From Mycolicibacter senuensis (GTDB taxonomy: Bacteria > Actinomycetota > Actinomycetes > Mycobacteriales > Mycobacteriaceae): a stretch of 64,000 bases of DNA. Position numbers and translations under genes: made by a program. Positions within the stretch are counted from its first letter, which is position 1, and each line of letters starts with the position of its first letter. The notes under the pieces are model-generated. The model was not told the origin of the DNA, made no database searches, and saw nothing but the letters and a program-made list of their open reading frames with translations. The stretch is taken from assembly GCF_002101885.1 (NCBI RefSeq), contig NZ_LQPS01000054.1:62001-126000 (forward strand), read 5' to 3'. Positions 32,816-42,200 of this stretch are shown here, piece after piece.

Positions 32816-33576
32816 GCGTTCGGCAGCACCGTGTTGAACAACCACCCGCGGCCCCGCGGCAGCTGCAGGTCGTGGACTGCCCGGATGCCCGGCACGGTGT
32901 GCACCAGTTTGGCGGTGTCGGCAGCAGACAGTGTGAACGGCATCGAGGGCGCCCGGTAGCGCAGCGATGTCGGCACGCCGTGGCGGATCAGCCAGCCGAT
33001 CCAGGACGGCGGCAGGTCGAAGATCATCCGGCCCCCCGGAAAGCGGCGCGCGCACTCGGCGATGAGCCCCAGCGACTGTTCGGGCTGCAGGTACATCAGC
33101 AGGCCCTCGGCGGTGATGAACACATCGTCGGAACTGTCGACCTGGTCCATCCAGCTGTAGTCCAATGCGGACTGCGAGCACACCGACACCCGCGACTCCT
33201 TCGGCAGCAGTCGCTGCCGGATCTCGATGATCGGGGGCAGATCCACGGTCAGCCACCGGAATTGCGGATCCGGTACCGCTTCGCTGAGCCGCCAGAAGCT
33301 GGTCTGCAAGCCTTCGGCCAGGGCCACCACGGTGCCCGTCGGGTGTTGCCGAAGGAAGCGCTGGGCCTCGGTGTCGATGCCCAGCGCGCGTACCGCGATG
33401 TCTTGGCGCGTCGATCCGAATTTCGCGAAGTCGAAGTCGATCGAATCCGCCAACCGCACCGCCATCGGATCGTTGATGATGCGGTCGGGACGGCGGGCCT
33501 CGGTCGCCCGGGCGTTCAGTGTCAGCAGCGCGGTCTCGGAGACGCCGGTCAGGGAAACATTCTGTGCCTGGCTCAC
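32755..33576 (-). CDS. omt: LCM-type methyltransferase (Rv1153c Omt-like)
   Basis: A 273-residue SAM-dependent methyltransferase of the leucine carboxyl methyltransferase/PPM-like group. It shows NDPMAVRLADSIDF near the start, GTVVALAEGLQTSFWR as the SAM site (the usual GxGxGxxT is changed to ALAEGLQTS), VDLPPIIEIRQ, and an acidic VFITAEGLLMYLQP motif. Position next to the GntR gene matches Rv1153c (omt). The substrate is unknown. The 3' end overlaps the GntR gene by 61 bases. Confidence 0.88.
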   Translation of the reverse strand: MSQAQNVSLTGVSETALLTLNARATEARRPDRIINDPMAVRLADSIDFDFAKFGSTRQDIAVRALGIDTEAQRFLRQHPTGTVVALAEGLQTSFWRLSEAVPDPQFRWLTVDLPPIIEIRQRLLPKESRVSVCSQSALDYSWMDQVDSSDDVFITAEGLLMYLQPEQSLGLIAECARRFPGGRMIFDLPPSWIGWLIRHGVPTSLRYRAPSMPFTLSAADTAKLVHTVPGIRAVHDLQLPRGRGWLFNTVLPNAYRLRSLADARPSLTMLEFG

Positions 33577-33600
33577 CTGAGCGACTTTACCGGTGGCGTC

Positions 33601-34119
33601 TCAGCGCAGCATCTTTCGCAGGGTGCGCAGATTGCGGGTGGTCGTCGACGACGCGTAGCGCTTGTGGCCCATGGTCTTGCCCATCGTGCCGCCCAACGTG
33701 TTGCCCTTGGGGATCTGCCAGTAGATCACCCGGTCGCCGGGCGCGATCTTCTCGTCCGGGCCGCGCCGGGCCGGCGCTGACAATTCGGCCAGCACCGCCG
33801 GGTCGGTGACGAACGTGACATAGGAGTGCGCGCCGGGCACTTCCGGTTCGAACGGAAAGGCCGCGACGATCGCGCGCACCGCCTCGACGTCGTAGACCAG
33901 CACCCGGGCCGGGTAGCCGAAACGCTCCTGCAGCGCGGCCTCGGCGGTGGCGCGCACCGCCTGGGTATCGTTCGGCGATTCGAGCAGCACGTTGCCGCTG
34001 GCGAGTACGGTGCGGACCCCGGCGAATCCGGCTCGGGTCAGTGCGGCGGCGACGTCGGCCATCTTGAGGTTGACTCCGCCGACGTTCACTCCGCGCAGAA
34101 ACGCCGCGTACCCCGCCAT
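33601..34119 (-). CDS. DUF1697 family protein (Rv1154c-like)
   Basis: A 172-residue DUF1697 protein, starting MAGYAAFLRGVNVGGVNLKM, the family's hallmark FLRGINVGG-type start. FANVRTVLASGNVL-like and IYWQIPKGNTL segments follow. The function of DUF1697 is unknown. A start 33 bases upstream is possible, but the ATG at 34119 fits the family's usual N-terminus. The gene diverges from the PPOX gene with 52 bases between. Confidence 0.85.
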   Translation of the reverse strand: MAGYAAFLRGVNVGGVNLKMADVAAALTRAGFAGVRTVLASGNVLLESPNDTQAVRATAEAALQERFGYPARVLVYDVEAVRAIVAAFPFEPEVPGAHSYVTFVTDPAVLAELSAPARRGPDEKIAPGDRVIYWQIPKGNTLGGTMGKTMGHKRYASSTTTRNLRTLRKMLR

Positions 34120-34171
34120 CTGCGCGATCGTAACGACGGCGCGCCCCTGCATCAATCGGTACGCTTCGAGG

Positions 34172-34615
34172 ATGGGACGCCAGGTGTTCGACGACAAGTT
34201 GCTGGCCGTGATCAGCGGAAACTCGCTCGGCGTTCTTGCCACCATCAAACGCGATGGACGCCCCCAACTGTCGAACGTGCAGTATCACTTCGACCCGCGC
34301 GCCGTGACGGTGCAGGTGTCGGTCACCGAACCGCGGGCCAAGACCCGCAACCTGCGCCGCGATGCGCGGGCGTCGGTTCTGGTCAGTTCCGACGACGGGT
34401 GGTCTTATGCCGTCGCCGAGGGCGACGCTCACTTGACGCCGCCCGCCGCCGCTCCCGGGGACGACACCGTCGAGGCGCTCGTTGCGCTGTACCGCAACAT
34501 CGCCGGGGAGCATCCGGACTGGGACGAGTACCGCCAGGCGATGGTCACCGATCGTCGCGTGCTGTTGACGCTGCCGATCACCCACCTGTACGGCATGCCG
34601 CCGGGCATGCGCTGA
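34172..34615 (+). CDS. PPOX-class F420-dependent protein (Rv1155-like)
   Basis: A 147-residue split-barrel flavin/deazaflavin-binding protein. The sequence, from RQVFDDKLLAVISGN to the end THLYGMPPGMR, and the length match M. tuberculosis Rv1155, which binds coenzyme F420 and belongs to the PPOX-like family. The physiological substrate of Rv1155 is not settled. The Lys/Arg-rich segment EPRAKTRNLRRD contributes to cofactor phosphate binding in this family. The ATG at 34172 gives the exact family length. Confidence 0.94.
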   Translation: MGRQVFDDKLLAVISGNSLGVLATIKRDGRPQLSNVQYHFDPRAVTVQVSVTEPRAKTRNLRRDARASVLVSSDDGWSYAVAEGDAHLTPPAAAPGDDTVEALVALYRNIAGEHPDWDEYRQAMVTDRRVLLTLPITHLYGMPPGMR

Positions 34616-34661
34616 CGTCGGTTCGCCAACACCGCTCCGCGGCGACGGCTAGGCTCCGGGC

Positions 34662-34835
34662 ATGCCCGAAACAGATTCCGCCGCAGCCGAGAACAAGCGC
34701 AAGTTCCGCGAGGCGCTGGAGCGCAAGAACGCGAAATCGGCGGGGGGTTCTGAGCACAAGGACGCCGGCGCCAAGCAATCGCGGTCGCACGGCCCGCTGG
34801 AGAGCCGCCGGGAGTTCCGCCGTAAGAGCGGGTAG
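34662..34835 (+). CDS. DUF5302 family small protein (Rv1155A-like)
   Basis: A 57-residue charged protein starting MPETDSAAAENKRKFREALERK and ending ESRREFRRKSG. It is rich in Lys, Arg and Glu with no membrane segment, as in the DUF5302 family found after Rv1155 in mycobacteria. The function is unknown. The stop TAG directly abuts the stop of the convergent DUF732 gene with no base between. Confidence 0.8.
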   Translation: MPETDSAAAENKRKFREALERKNAKSAGGSEHKDAGAKQSRSHGPLESRREFRRKSG

Positions 34836-35132
34836 TTACTGCACGGGACAGGCGTACTGGCGGGCCACATCCATCAGGCGCTGGCCCGCTCCGGGGCCGA
34901 TGACTCCCTGCGCGGTGAGTTCCCACCCGATAAGGCCCGGAAGACCGCCTTCACACGCTTGGTGGGCGACGCGCCACGCGGTGTCGGGATTCAGGTTGAA
35001 CCCGTTGCGTTCCAGGCCCTGCATGTAGGTGTCGAACTCGGGGGTGCCCTGCTCGGGTATCGCACCGGCCGTGGCGGCTAAGGCGAGCGCGGTAACCATC
35101 GCTCCGACGAGAGCTGTCACTACACGGCTCAT
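34836..35132 (-). CDS. Secreted DUF732 protein
   Basis: A 98-residue exported protein. A Sec signal peptide (MSRVVTALVGAMVTALALAA, cleavage near TAGA) is followed by a DUF732-like domain: FDTYMQGLERNGF, HQACEGGLPG, and a second Cys in RQYACPVQ near the end that could form a disulfide with the first. The function is unknown. A second DUF732 gene lies after narI at 45970. The gene abuts the convergent DUF5302 gene exactly. Confidence 0.82.
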   Translation of the reverse strand: MSRVVTALVGAMVTALALAATAGAIPEQGTPEFDTYMQGLERNGFNLNPDTAWRVAHQACEGGLPGLIGWELTAQGVIGPGAGQRLMDVARQYACPVQ

Positions 35133-35229
35133 GGCTGCCTCCTGCACGTCGGTTGTCGTTAATACCGTTCCACAATCCACCGACACAGACGCACGCACCG
35201 CGGAATCGGGTTCGTTCTACACTGACGGC

Positions 35230-35811
35230 GTGCCGAAACTGCAGCTGGTGGGTGACACCGACGCCGATGCGTTGTTGGGCGCCGACCCGTTCGCGCTGCT
35301 GGTCGGCATGCTGCTCGACCAGCAGGTCCCGATGGAGGTCGCGTTCGCCGGGCCGAAGAAGATCGCCGAGCGGATGGGTGGGCTGGACCCGCACGACATC
35401 GCCGGCCGCGACCCCGAACAGTTCGCCGCACTGTGTGCGGAAAAGCCTGCGGTGCACCGCTTTCCGGGATCAATGGCGGGCCGGATCCAAGCCCTGGCTC
35501 GCGCGGTCATCGATCAGTACGGCGGCGACACCACCGCGCTGTGGACGGCCGGTGAGCCCGATGGGGCCGAGGTGCTCAAACGGCTCAAGGCGTTGCCCGG
35601 CTTCGGCGAGCAGAAGGCGCGGATCTTCCTGGCGCTGCTCGGCAAACAGTATGGCGTGACCCCGCCGGGTTGGCGGGCCGCCGCGGGAGCTTACGGTGAG
35701 GACGGTACTCATCTGTCGATCGCCGACGTCGTCGACGAGGCGTCGTTGCAACAGGTGCGGTCCACCAAGAAGGCCCAGAAGCAGGCTGCAAAGCAAGCCC
35801 GGGACAGCTGA
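35230..35811 (+). CDS. HhH-GPD-type DNA glycosylase-like protein (Rv1156-like)
   Basis: A 193-residue protein of the HhH-GPD base-excision group. It has LLVGMLLDQQVPMEVAFAGP near the start and the helix-hairpin-helix segment LKALPGFGEQKARIFLALLGK near residues 120-140. No [4Fe-4S] Cys cluster is present. The C-terminus is Lys/Gln-rich (KKAQKQAAKQARDS). Position corresponds to Rv1156. A glycosylase activity has not been shown for this branch as far as I know. The start is GTG 35230. Confidence 0.85.
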   Translation: MPKLQLVGDTDADALLGADPFALLVGMLLDQQVPMEVAFAGPKKIAERMGGLDPHDIAGRDPEQFAALCAEKPAVHRFPGSMAGRIQALARAVIDQYGGDTTALWTAGEPDGAEVLKRLKALPGFGEQKARIFLALLGKQYGVTPPGWRAAAGAYGEDGTHLSIADVVDEASLQQVRSTKKAQKQAAKQARDS

Positions 35812-35835
35812 GAGCGCAAACGAAAGGCGGCGGCA

Positions 35836-35982
35836 ATGAAGACCCACCTGAACTGCCCGTGTGGCGAGGCGATTGTCGGCAAGGACGAGGACGACCTGGT
35901 CGACCTGGCCCAGAAGCACCTCGCCGATGCGCACCCCGGGATGAGCTACGACCGGGACGCCATCTTGTTCATGGCCTACTGA
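35836..35982 (+). CDS. DUF1059-like small protein
   Basis: A 48-residue protein starting MKTHLNCPCGEAIVGKDEDD with a CxCG pair and a later HLADAHPGMSYDRDAILFMAY end. The spacing of Cys and His suggests a metal or redox site, as in DUF1059 proteins. It begins 24 bases after the HhH-GPD gene with a weak AAAGGCGG site upstream and is probably co-transcribed. It is convergent with the exported Ala/Pro-rich protein gene. Confidence 0.75.
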   Translation: MKTHLNCPCGEAIVGKDEDDLVDLAQKHLADAHPGMSYDRDAILFMAY

Positions 35983-35986
35983 CGGC

Positions 35987-37021
35987 TCAGGGCACCACCG
36001 TCGAGCCGATGGTGGGCAGGAAGTTGCACTGGTGATCCTTGGTGCTGACCTGCCCGAAGATCGTCGACATGATGCTGCCCGAGCCGGTGTCGACGATCGC
36101 GGTCAGCGTCGTCGGCCCCTCGGCGTTGATGTCTGAACGCGGTTGCAAGGTGGCACTGCCGGACTTGCCGGTGGTCAGGTTCACCCAGGTGACGTTCAAC
36201 GGCAGCTTCTGGGTCTCGGCGGGGCCGGGCGTGCCGACGGCGGTGAACACGTAAGCGGTCTGGCCGGCCTTGGGGCCCGGGGTCGGAATGGTGGCCGGGC
36301 CGGCCACTGACAGCGCGGTCGCGATGACGTTGCCGCCGTCGGCCAGGCAGTTCTGGCCGATGGACGGGTACATGAAGTCCTGGGTCGGCGGCGCGTCCGG
36401 ACCGAATCCCGGGTTGGCGGCGGCCGGTGTCGCCTCGGGTGCGGCAGCATCGGCTGGGACGGCTTCGGCAGGCGGTGCCGTGACAGCGCCGGCGGCGGCC
36501 GCTGCGCTTTCCGGGGGTGCGGGAATCGCTTCGGCGGGACCCGGGACGGCTTCCGGTGCGCTCGGTGCGGCCTGGGGAACCGGTCCCACCGACTTGGCGG
36601 GGTCGACGCCGCTGGGCAGGTGGGCCACCAGGCCCGGCGCTGATCCGGCCGTCGGCACGTGCTGGCCCGGCAGCGTGGCCGGCGCTTCGGGCGGCGACTG
36701 CACGAACTGCGCCACCGAGTCGGCCACCTGCCGGGACCCGGCGGGGGCCGAGGAGTTCCCGGCGAACGCCGCGGCCGCGGCCATCAGCAACTGGGACGCC
36801 CCGGCCGGGTCGGCGGCGGCCTGCTGGATCACCGGGCTCAGCTGTTCGATCGCGGGAAGGCCGGGAAACCCTGCGGCCGGCAGCGGCAGGGCCGGGACCG
36901 CCGGGTCGGCGGCGGCTATCGCGCCGAAGCCGGGGAGTCCGCCGAAGAGCAGCGCGGCTGAGGAGCCGACCGCGACGGTCGCGGTGGCGGTCGTGTTGAA
37001 CAGTGTCCGGAAGCGCGACAT
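35987..37021 (-). CDS. Exported Ala/Pro-rich protein (Rv1157c-like)
   Basis: A 344-residue exported protein. A signal peptide with FRTLFNTTATATVAVGSSAALLF leads to a cleavage near AAADP. A long Ala/Pro/Glu-rich middle, probably disordered, spans about residues 100-215. A compact C-terminal domain contains two Cys (QNCLADGG and HQCNFLP) that could form a disulfide. It matches the Rv1157c/Rv1158c proteins at this location in M. tuberculosis in layout. The function is unknown. It is divergent from pimE with 68 bases between. Confidence 0.85.
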   Translation of the reverse strand: MSRFRTLFNTTATATVAVGSSAALLFGGLPGFGAIAAADPAVPALPLPAAGFPGLPAIEQLSPVIQQAAADPAGASQLLMAAAAAFAGNSSAPAGSRQVADSVAQFVQSPPEAPATLPGQHVPTAGSAPGLVAHLPSGVDPAKSVGPVPQAAPSAPEAVPGPAEAIPAPPESAAAAAGAVTAPPAEAVPADAAAPEATPAAANPGFGPDAPPTQDFMYPSIGQNCLADGGNVIATALSVAGPATIPTPGPKAGQTAYVFTAVGTPGPAETQKLPLNVTWVNLTTGKSGSATLQPRSDINAEGPTTLTAIVDTGSGSIMSTIFGQVSTKDHQCNFLPTIGSTVVP

Positions 37022-37089
37022 GGGTTCCCCAATTCCTCGGCGGTGGCTTCTACGAAATTTGACGCTAGCGTGTTGCTGGTGAGGCTCAA

Positions 37090-38394
37090 GTGACACCAGT
37101 GTCATTTATGGGACTGTTACGGACCCGAGCCGCGACGGTGATCGGACCGCTGTTCGATAAAGTCGTGGCGGTAGACACCACCCTCGATCCCCCCGCCGCG
37201 CGTTCCTGGGCGAACCGATTGACCGCCGCGGCCCCGCTGCTGCTGGCGGTCAGCATCGTGGCGCGAATCGCGTGGACCTACCTCACCCCGCACGGCGCCA
37301 ACTTCGTCGACCTGCACGTCTACATCAGCGGCGCGGCCGCGCTGGGCCAGCCCGGCGAACTGTATGACTACGTTTACGCCGACCAGACGCCGGACTTCCC
37401 GCTGCCGTTCACCTATCCGCCGTTCGCCGCGGTGGTGTTCTACCCGCTGCATTTTCTGCCGTTCGGATTGGTCGCCTTCGTGTGGCAGATCGGGACGATG
37501 GCTGCGGTGTACGGCGTGGTGCGGCTGTGCCAGCGACTACTCGGTGAGTCGGCCACCGCGGGCCGGCGGGTCGCGATGCTGTGGACGGCGGTCGGGATCT
37601 GGACCGAACCGTTGCGCAGTACTTTCGATTACGGCCAGGTCAACGTGATTCTGGTGCTGGCGGTGCTCTACGCGGTCTACAGCAGCCGGTGGTGGGTATC
37701 GGGTCTGTGCGTCGGACTGGCCGCCGGGGTCAAGCTGACACCGGCGATCGCCGGGGTCTACCTGGCCGGCGCGCGGCGCTGGGCCGCCGCGGTGTTCTCG
37801 GCGGTGGTCTTCGCCGGGACCGTCGCGGTGTCGGTGTGGGCCACCGGTGACCAGACCCGCCGCTACTTCACCGAGTTGCTCGGCGATGCCCACCGGGTGG
37901 GGCCGATCGGAACGTCGTTCAACCAGTCCTGGCGCGGTGGAATCTCCCGGATCCTCGGCCACGACGCGGGCTACGGCCCGGTGGTCCTGATCGCGATCGC
38001 CGTCACCGCGGTGCTGGCGGTGCAGGCCTGGCGCGCGCTGGACAGCAACCCCGCCCGGCCCGATCCGCTCGGCCTGCTGCTGGTGGTCGAGCTGTTCGGG
38101 CTGTTGGCTTCGCCGATCTCCTGGACCCATCACTGGGTGTGGCTGTTGCCGCTGATGATCTGGCTGCTGCAAGGCCCGTGCTCGGATCGCCGGGGCGCGC
38201 GGGTGCTGGGCTGGGGCTGGCTGGCGGTGACCCTGATCGGGGTGCCGTGGCTGCTCAGTTTCGCGCAGCCGACCATCTGGCAGGACGGCCGGCCGTGGTA
38301 TCTGGCGTGGGCCGGGCTGGTCTACATCGTCGGCGTGCTGGCCACCCTCGCCTGGATGGCCACCACCCGTGTCAGCTCGCCAGAATCCGGTTGA
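37090..38394 (+). CDS. pimE: Alpha-1,2-mannosyltransferase PimE
   Basis: A 434-residue polytopic membrane enzyme of the GT-C fold (GT87). It adds the fifth mannose to phosphatidylinositol mannosides at the plasma membrane, with polyprenyl-phosphate-mannose as donor. The conserved catalytic Asp is in NFVDLHVYISG, in the first large periplasmic loop. Further family motifs are TYPPFAAVVFYPL, DYGQVN and SPISWTHHWVW. Position corresponds to Rv1159. GTG 37090 and ATG 37108 are both possible starts. The 3' end overlaps phhB by 23 bases. Confidence 0.93.
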   Translation: MTPVSFMGLLRTRAATVIGPLFDKVVAVDTTLDPPAARSWANRLTAAAPLLLAVSIVARIAWTYLTPHGANFVDLHVYISGAAALGQPGELYDYVYADQTPDFPLPFTYPPFAAVVFYPLHFLPFGLVAFVWQIGTMAAVYGVVRLCQRLLGESATAGRRVAMLWTAVGIWTEPLRSTFDYGQVNVILVLAVLYAVYSSRWWVSGLCVGLAAGVKLTPAIAGVYLAGARRWAAAVFSAVVFAGTVAVSVWATGDQTRRYFTELLGDAHRVGPIGTSFNQSWRGGISRILGHDAGYGPVVLIAIAVTAVLAVQAWRALDSNPARPDPLGLLLVVELFGLLASPISWTHHWVWLLPLMIWLLQGPCSDRRGARVLGWGWLAVTLIGVPWLLSFAQPTIWQDGRPWYLAWAGLVYIVGVLATLAWMATTRVSSPESG

Positions 38395-38656
38395 TCTCGC
38401 CCGCCATCGTCACGTCCTTGTCGGTGATGCCGCCCTCGGAGTGCGTCACCAGTGCAAACGTCACGGTCCGCCAGCGGATGTCGATATCGGGGTGGTGATC
38501 GGCCGCCTCGGCGCGTTCGGCGACCCGCCGTACCGCCTCGATGCCGGCCAGAAACGAGTCGAACTTGACCGAGCGGCGCAGCGCACCGTCGGCCCGCTCC
38601 CAGCCGTCGAGGTCGGGTAGTGCGGCATCCACCTGGTCATCGGTTAACAAAGCCAT
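38372..38656 (-). CDS. phhB: Pterin-4-alpha-carbinolamine dehydratase
   Basis: A 94-residue PCD/DCoH protein, the usual length of the family, that dehydrates 4a-hydroxytetrahydropterins. The active-site signature is ADHHPDIDIRWRTVTFALVTH, with the paired His and the later His. Position corresponds to Rv1159A. Its stop lies within the end of the convergent pimE gene (overlap of 23 bases). It diverges from mutT2 with 33 bases between. Confidence 0.93.
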   Translation of the reverse strand: MALLTDDQVDAALPDLDGWERADGALRRSVKFDSFLAGIEAVRRVAERAEAADHHPDIDIRWRTVTFALVTHSEGGITDKDVTMAGEINRILAS

Positions 38657-38689
38657 ACCCGACGGTAGGACGGTATAGCCTCACACGCC

Positions 38690-39082
38690 ATGCCCACCCA
38701 GATCGTCGTGGCCGGTGCCGTGATCGTCGGGTCTGCGGTGTTGATCGCGCAGCGTCGCCGGCCGCCGGAGCTGGCCGGGCGCTGGGAGCTGCCCGGCGGC
38801 AAGGTCATGCCCGGCGAGAGCGAACCGGCTGCGTTGGCCCGTGAGCTCGCCGAAGAGCTGGGCCTGGAGGCCGCGGCGATCACGGTGGGCGAACGCCTCG
38901 GCGCCGACGTGGTGCTGGCCAACGGCATGACATTGCGCGCCTACCTGGTCAGCCTGGCGCGCGGTGAGCCCCGCCCCGACGACCACCAGGCGCTTCGCTG
39001 GGTGACCGCTGTGGAGTTGCCTGATGTTGACTGGGTACCTGCCGATAGAGCTTGGCTCCCCGACCTGGCTCGGGCACTGTAG
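38690..39082 (+). CDS. mutT2: Nudix hydrolase MutT2
   Basis: A 130-residue Nudix hydrolase. The Nudix box is complete from GGKVMPGE to the REL-EEL part (GESEPAALARELAEELGLE, about residues 43-61). MutT2 of M. tuberculosis (Rv1160) cleaves damaged or modified nucleotides such as 8-oxo-dGTP and 5-methyl-dCTP and thus cleans the nucleotide pool. Length and position match Rv1160. It precedes narG by 149 bases. Confidence 0.93.
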   Translation: MPTQIVVAGAVIVGSAVLIAQRRRPPELAGRWELPGGKVMPGESEPAALARELAEELGLEAAAITVGERLGADVVLANGMTLRAYLVSLARGEPRPDDHQALRWVTAVELPDVDWVPADRAWLPDLARAL

Positions 39083-39098
39083 GTGAAACAGCTCTGTT

Positions 39099-39115
39099 AA
39101 TTCTGCCGAAGAATT
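39099..39115. promoter_or_regulatory. Inverted repeat in the narG upstream region
   Basis: AATTCT-GCCGA-AGAATT, a perfect 6-base inverted repeat with a 5-base spacer in an AT-rich stretch 117 bases upstream of narG. An overlapping CCGAA-GAA-TTCGG repeat is present at 39106-39118. A GATATATC sequence at 39128-39135 could hold a -10 element. This may be the narG promoter region. Confidence 0.35.
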
Positions 39116-39231
39116 CGGTCGCTAGGCGATATATCCCACTACGCTGGGGTTTTGTCCTGAGACGGTGTGTGTCGCGGCCCCGTCCTGCCACTTGAACCGA
39201 TCGAGTGCGGCGACCCGCTAAGGAGTACCCG

Positions 39232-42200
39232 ATGACACTCGCCAAGCCGCCCACCCCCCGTATCGGCGGACCGCTTGAAGAACTGCTGGAACGCAGCGGC
39301 CGATTCTTCACGCCGGGCGAGGTCTCCGCCGACCTGCGCACCGTGACCCGTCGCGGCGGCCGCGAGGCCGACATCTTCTACCGGGACCGCTGGAGCCACG
39401 ACAAGGTGGTCCGTTCCACCCACGGGGTCAACTGCACCGGCTCGTGCTCGTGGAAGATCTTCGTCAAGGACGGCATCATCACCTGGGAGAACCAGGCGAC
39501 CGACTACCCCTCGGTGGGGCCGGATCGGCCCGAGTACGAGCCCCGCGGCTGTCCGCGCGGCGCCTCCTTCTCCTGGTACTCCTACTCGCCGACCCGGATC
39601 CGCTACCCCTACGCCCGCGGACCCCTGGTGCAGATGTTCCGGGAGGCCAAGGCCCGCCTGGGCGATCCGGTGCTGGCCTGGGCCGACATCCAGGCCGACC
39701 CGGAACGCCGCCGGCGCTACCAGCAGGCCCGCGGAATGGGCGGGCTGGTGCGAGTGACCTGGGCCGAAGCCACTGAGATGATCGCGGCCGCCCACGTGCA
39801 CACCATCAAGACCTACGGCCCGGACCGGGTGGCCGGGTTCTCGCCGATCCCGGCGATGTCGATGGTGTCGTTCGCCGCCGGGTCCCGGTTCATCCAGATG
39901 CTCGGCGGGGTGATGACGTCGTTCTACGACTGGTACGCCGACCTGCCGGTCGCCTCCCCGCAGGTGTTCGGCGACCAGACCGACGTGCCGGAATCCGGCG
40001 ACTGGTGGGATGCGGCCTACCTGATGATGTGGGGCTCCAACGTCCCGATCACCCGCACCCCCGACGCGCACTGGATGGCCGAGGTGCGCTACCGCGGCAC
40101 CAAGGTGGTCAGCGTCAGCCCCGACTACGCCGACAACACCAAGTTCGCCGACGAGTGGATGCCGTGCGCTGCCGGCACCGACGGCGCGCTGGCGATGTCG
40201 ATGGGCCACGTCATCCTCTCCGAGTGCTACGTCAAGCAGGAGGTGCCGTTCTTCACCGACTACGTGCGCCGCTACACCGACCTGCCGTTCCTGATCAAGT
40301 TGGAGGAGCGCGACGGCCGGCTGGTGCCCGGCAAGAACCTGACCGCCGCCGACTTGGGCGGGGCGGCAGCGGAATCGGAGAATTCCGCGTTCAAACCGGC
40401 CCTGCTCGACGAGGTGACCGACAGCGTCGTCGTGCCGAACGGTTCGCTGGGCTTCCGCTGGGGTGACGAGGGAATCGGCAAGTGGAACCTCGACCTCGGC
40501 GAGGTGCGACCGGCGTTGACCGTGCTGGACCCGAGCGCCCACAACGGGCACCGGCGCGCTGCGTTGGTGTCGCTGCCCGGCTTCGACACCGTGGACGGCC
40601 ACGGCACCGTCGTCGAGCGCGGAGTACCGGTCCGTCAGGTCGGCGACCACCTGGTCTGCACCGTCTTCGACCTGATGCTGGCCAACTACTCGGTGGGCCG
40701 GCCCGGGCTGCCGGGCGAATGGCCAGGAGGATACGACGACGGCACCCAGGTCAACACCCCGGCCTGGCAGGAGCCGATCACCGGGGTCTCGGCCGCCCAG
40801 GCGATCCGGATCGCACGCGAATTCGCCCGCAATGCAGAAGAATCCGGCGGGCGGTCGATGATCATCATGGGCAGCGGGATCTGCCAGTGGTTCCACGGCG
40901 ACGCCACCTACCGGGCGGTGCTGGCGCTGCTGATGCTGACCGGGTCGATGGGCCGCAACGGCGGCGGCTGGGCGCACTATGTCGGCCAGGAGAAGGTGCG
41001 GCCGCTCACCGGCTGGCAGACCATGGCCGCGGGCAACGACTGGTCGCGGCCGCCGCGCCAGGTGCCCGGCACCTCCTACTGGTATGCCCACACCGACCAG
41101 TGGCGCTACGACGGCTACGGTGCGGACAAGCTGACCACCCCGGTCGGCCGCGGCCGGTTCGACGGCAAGCACACCATGGACATCCTGGCCTCGGCCACCG
41201 CCATGGGCTGGAGCCCGTTCTACCCGCAGTTCGACAAGTCCAGCCTGCAGGTGGCCGACGAGGCTGAGGCCGCCGGCCGCGACGCCGGAGAGTACGTCGC
41301 CGAGCAGCTCGCCGCCGGTGAGCTGAAGCTGTCGGTGACCGATCCGGACAACCCGGTGAACTGGCCGCGGGTGCTTACGGTGTGGCGGGCCAACCTGATC
41401 GGCGCCTCCGGCAAGGGCGGGGAGTACTTCCTCAAGCACCTGTTGGGTACCGACGCCAGCGTGCTGGGCGAACCGCCGTCCGACGGTGTGAAGCCGCAGC
41501 ATGTCCGATGCGACAACGACATTCCCGAAGGCAAGCTCGACCTGCTGATGTCGATCGACTTCCGGATGACCTCGACCACGCTGATGTCGGACGTCGTGCT
41601 GCCGGCGGCGACCTGGTATGAGAAGGCCGACCTGTCCTCGACCGACATGCACCCCTACGTGCACTCGTTCAGCGCGGCGATCGACCCGCCGTGGGAGACC
41701 CGCAGCGATTACGACGCGTTCGGCGCGATCGCCCGGACCTTCAGCGGGCTGGCCAAAGAACACCTGGGCGTGCGCAATGACGTGGTGCTGACCGCGATGC
41801 TGCACGACACCGCCGACGCGATGGCCTATCCCGACGGGACCGAACGTGATTGGCTGCGCACCGGCGAGACGCCGGTTCCGGGCAAGACGATGCCCAAAGT
41901 CACCGTGGTGGAACGCGATTACGCAGCGATCCACGACAAGTGGCAGACGCTGGGCCCGCTGGTCGAGAGCCTGGGGCTGACCACCAAGGGCTACACCGTG
42001 TTCCCGCACGAGGAGGTCGAGGACCTGGCCGGCCGGTTCGGGGTGATGAAGTCCGGTGCCGGACAGGGGCGCCCGGCACTGACCACGGCCACCCGGATGG
42101 CCGACACCGTGCTGGCGTTGTCGGGCACCACCAACGGCCGGATCGCCACCGAGGGTTTCCGTGAGCTGGAGAAGCGCACCGGCCAGCGGCTGGCGCACCT

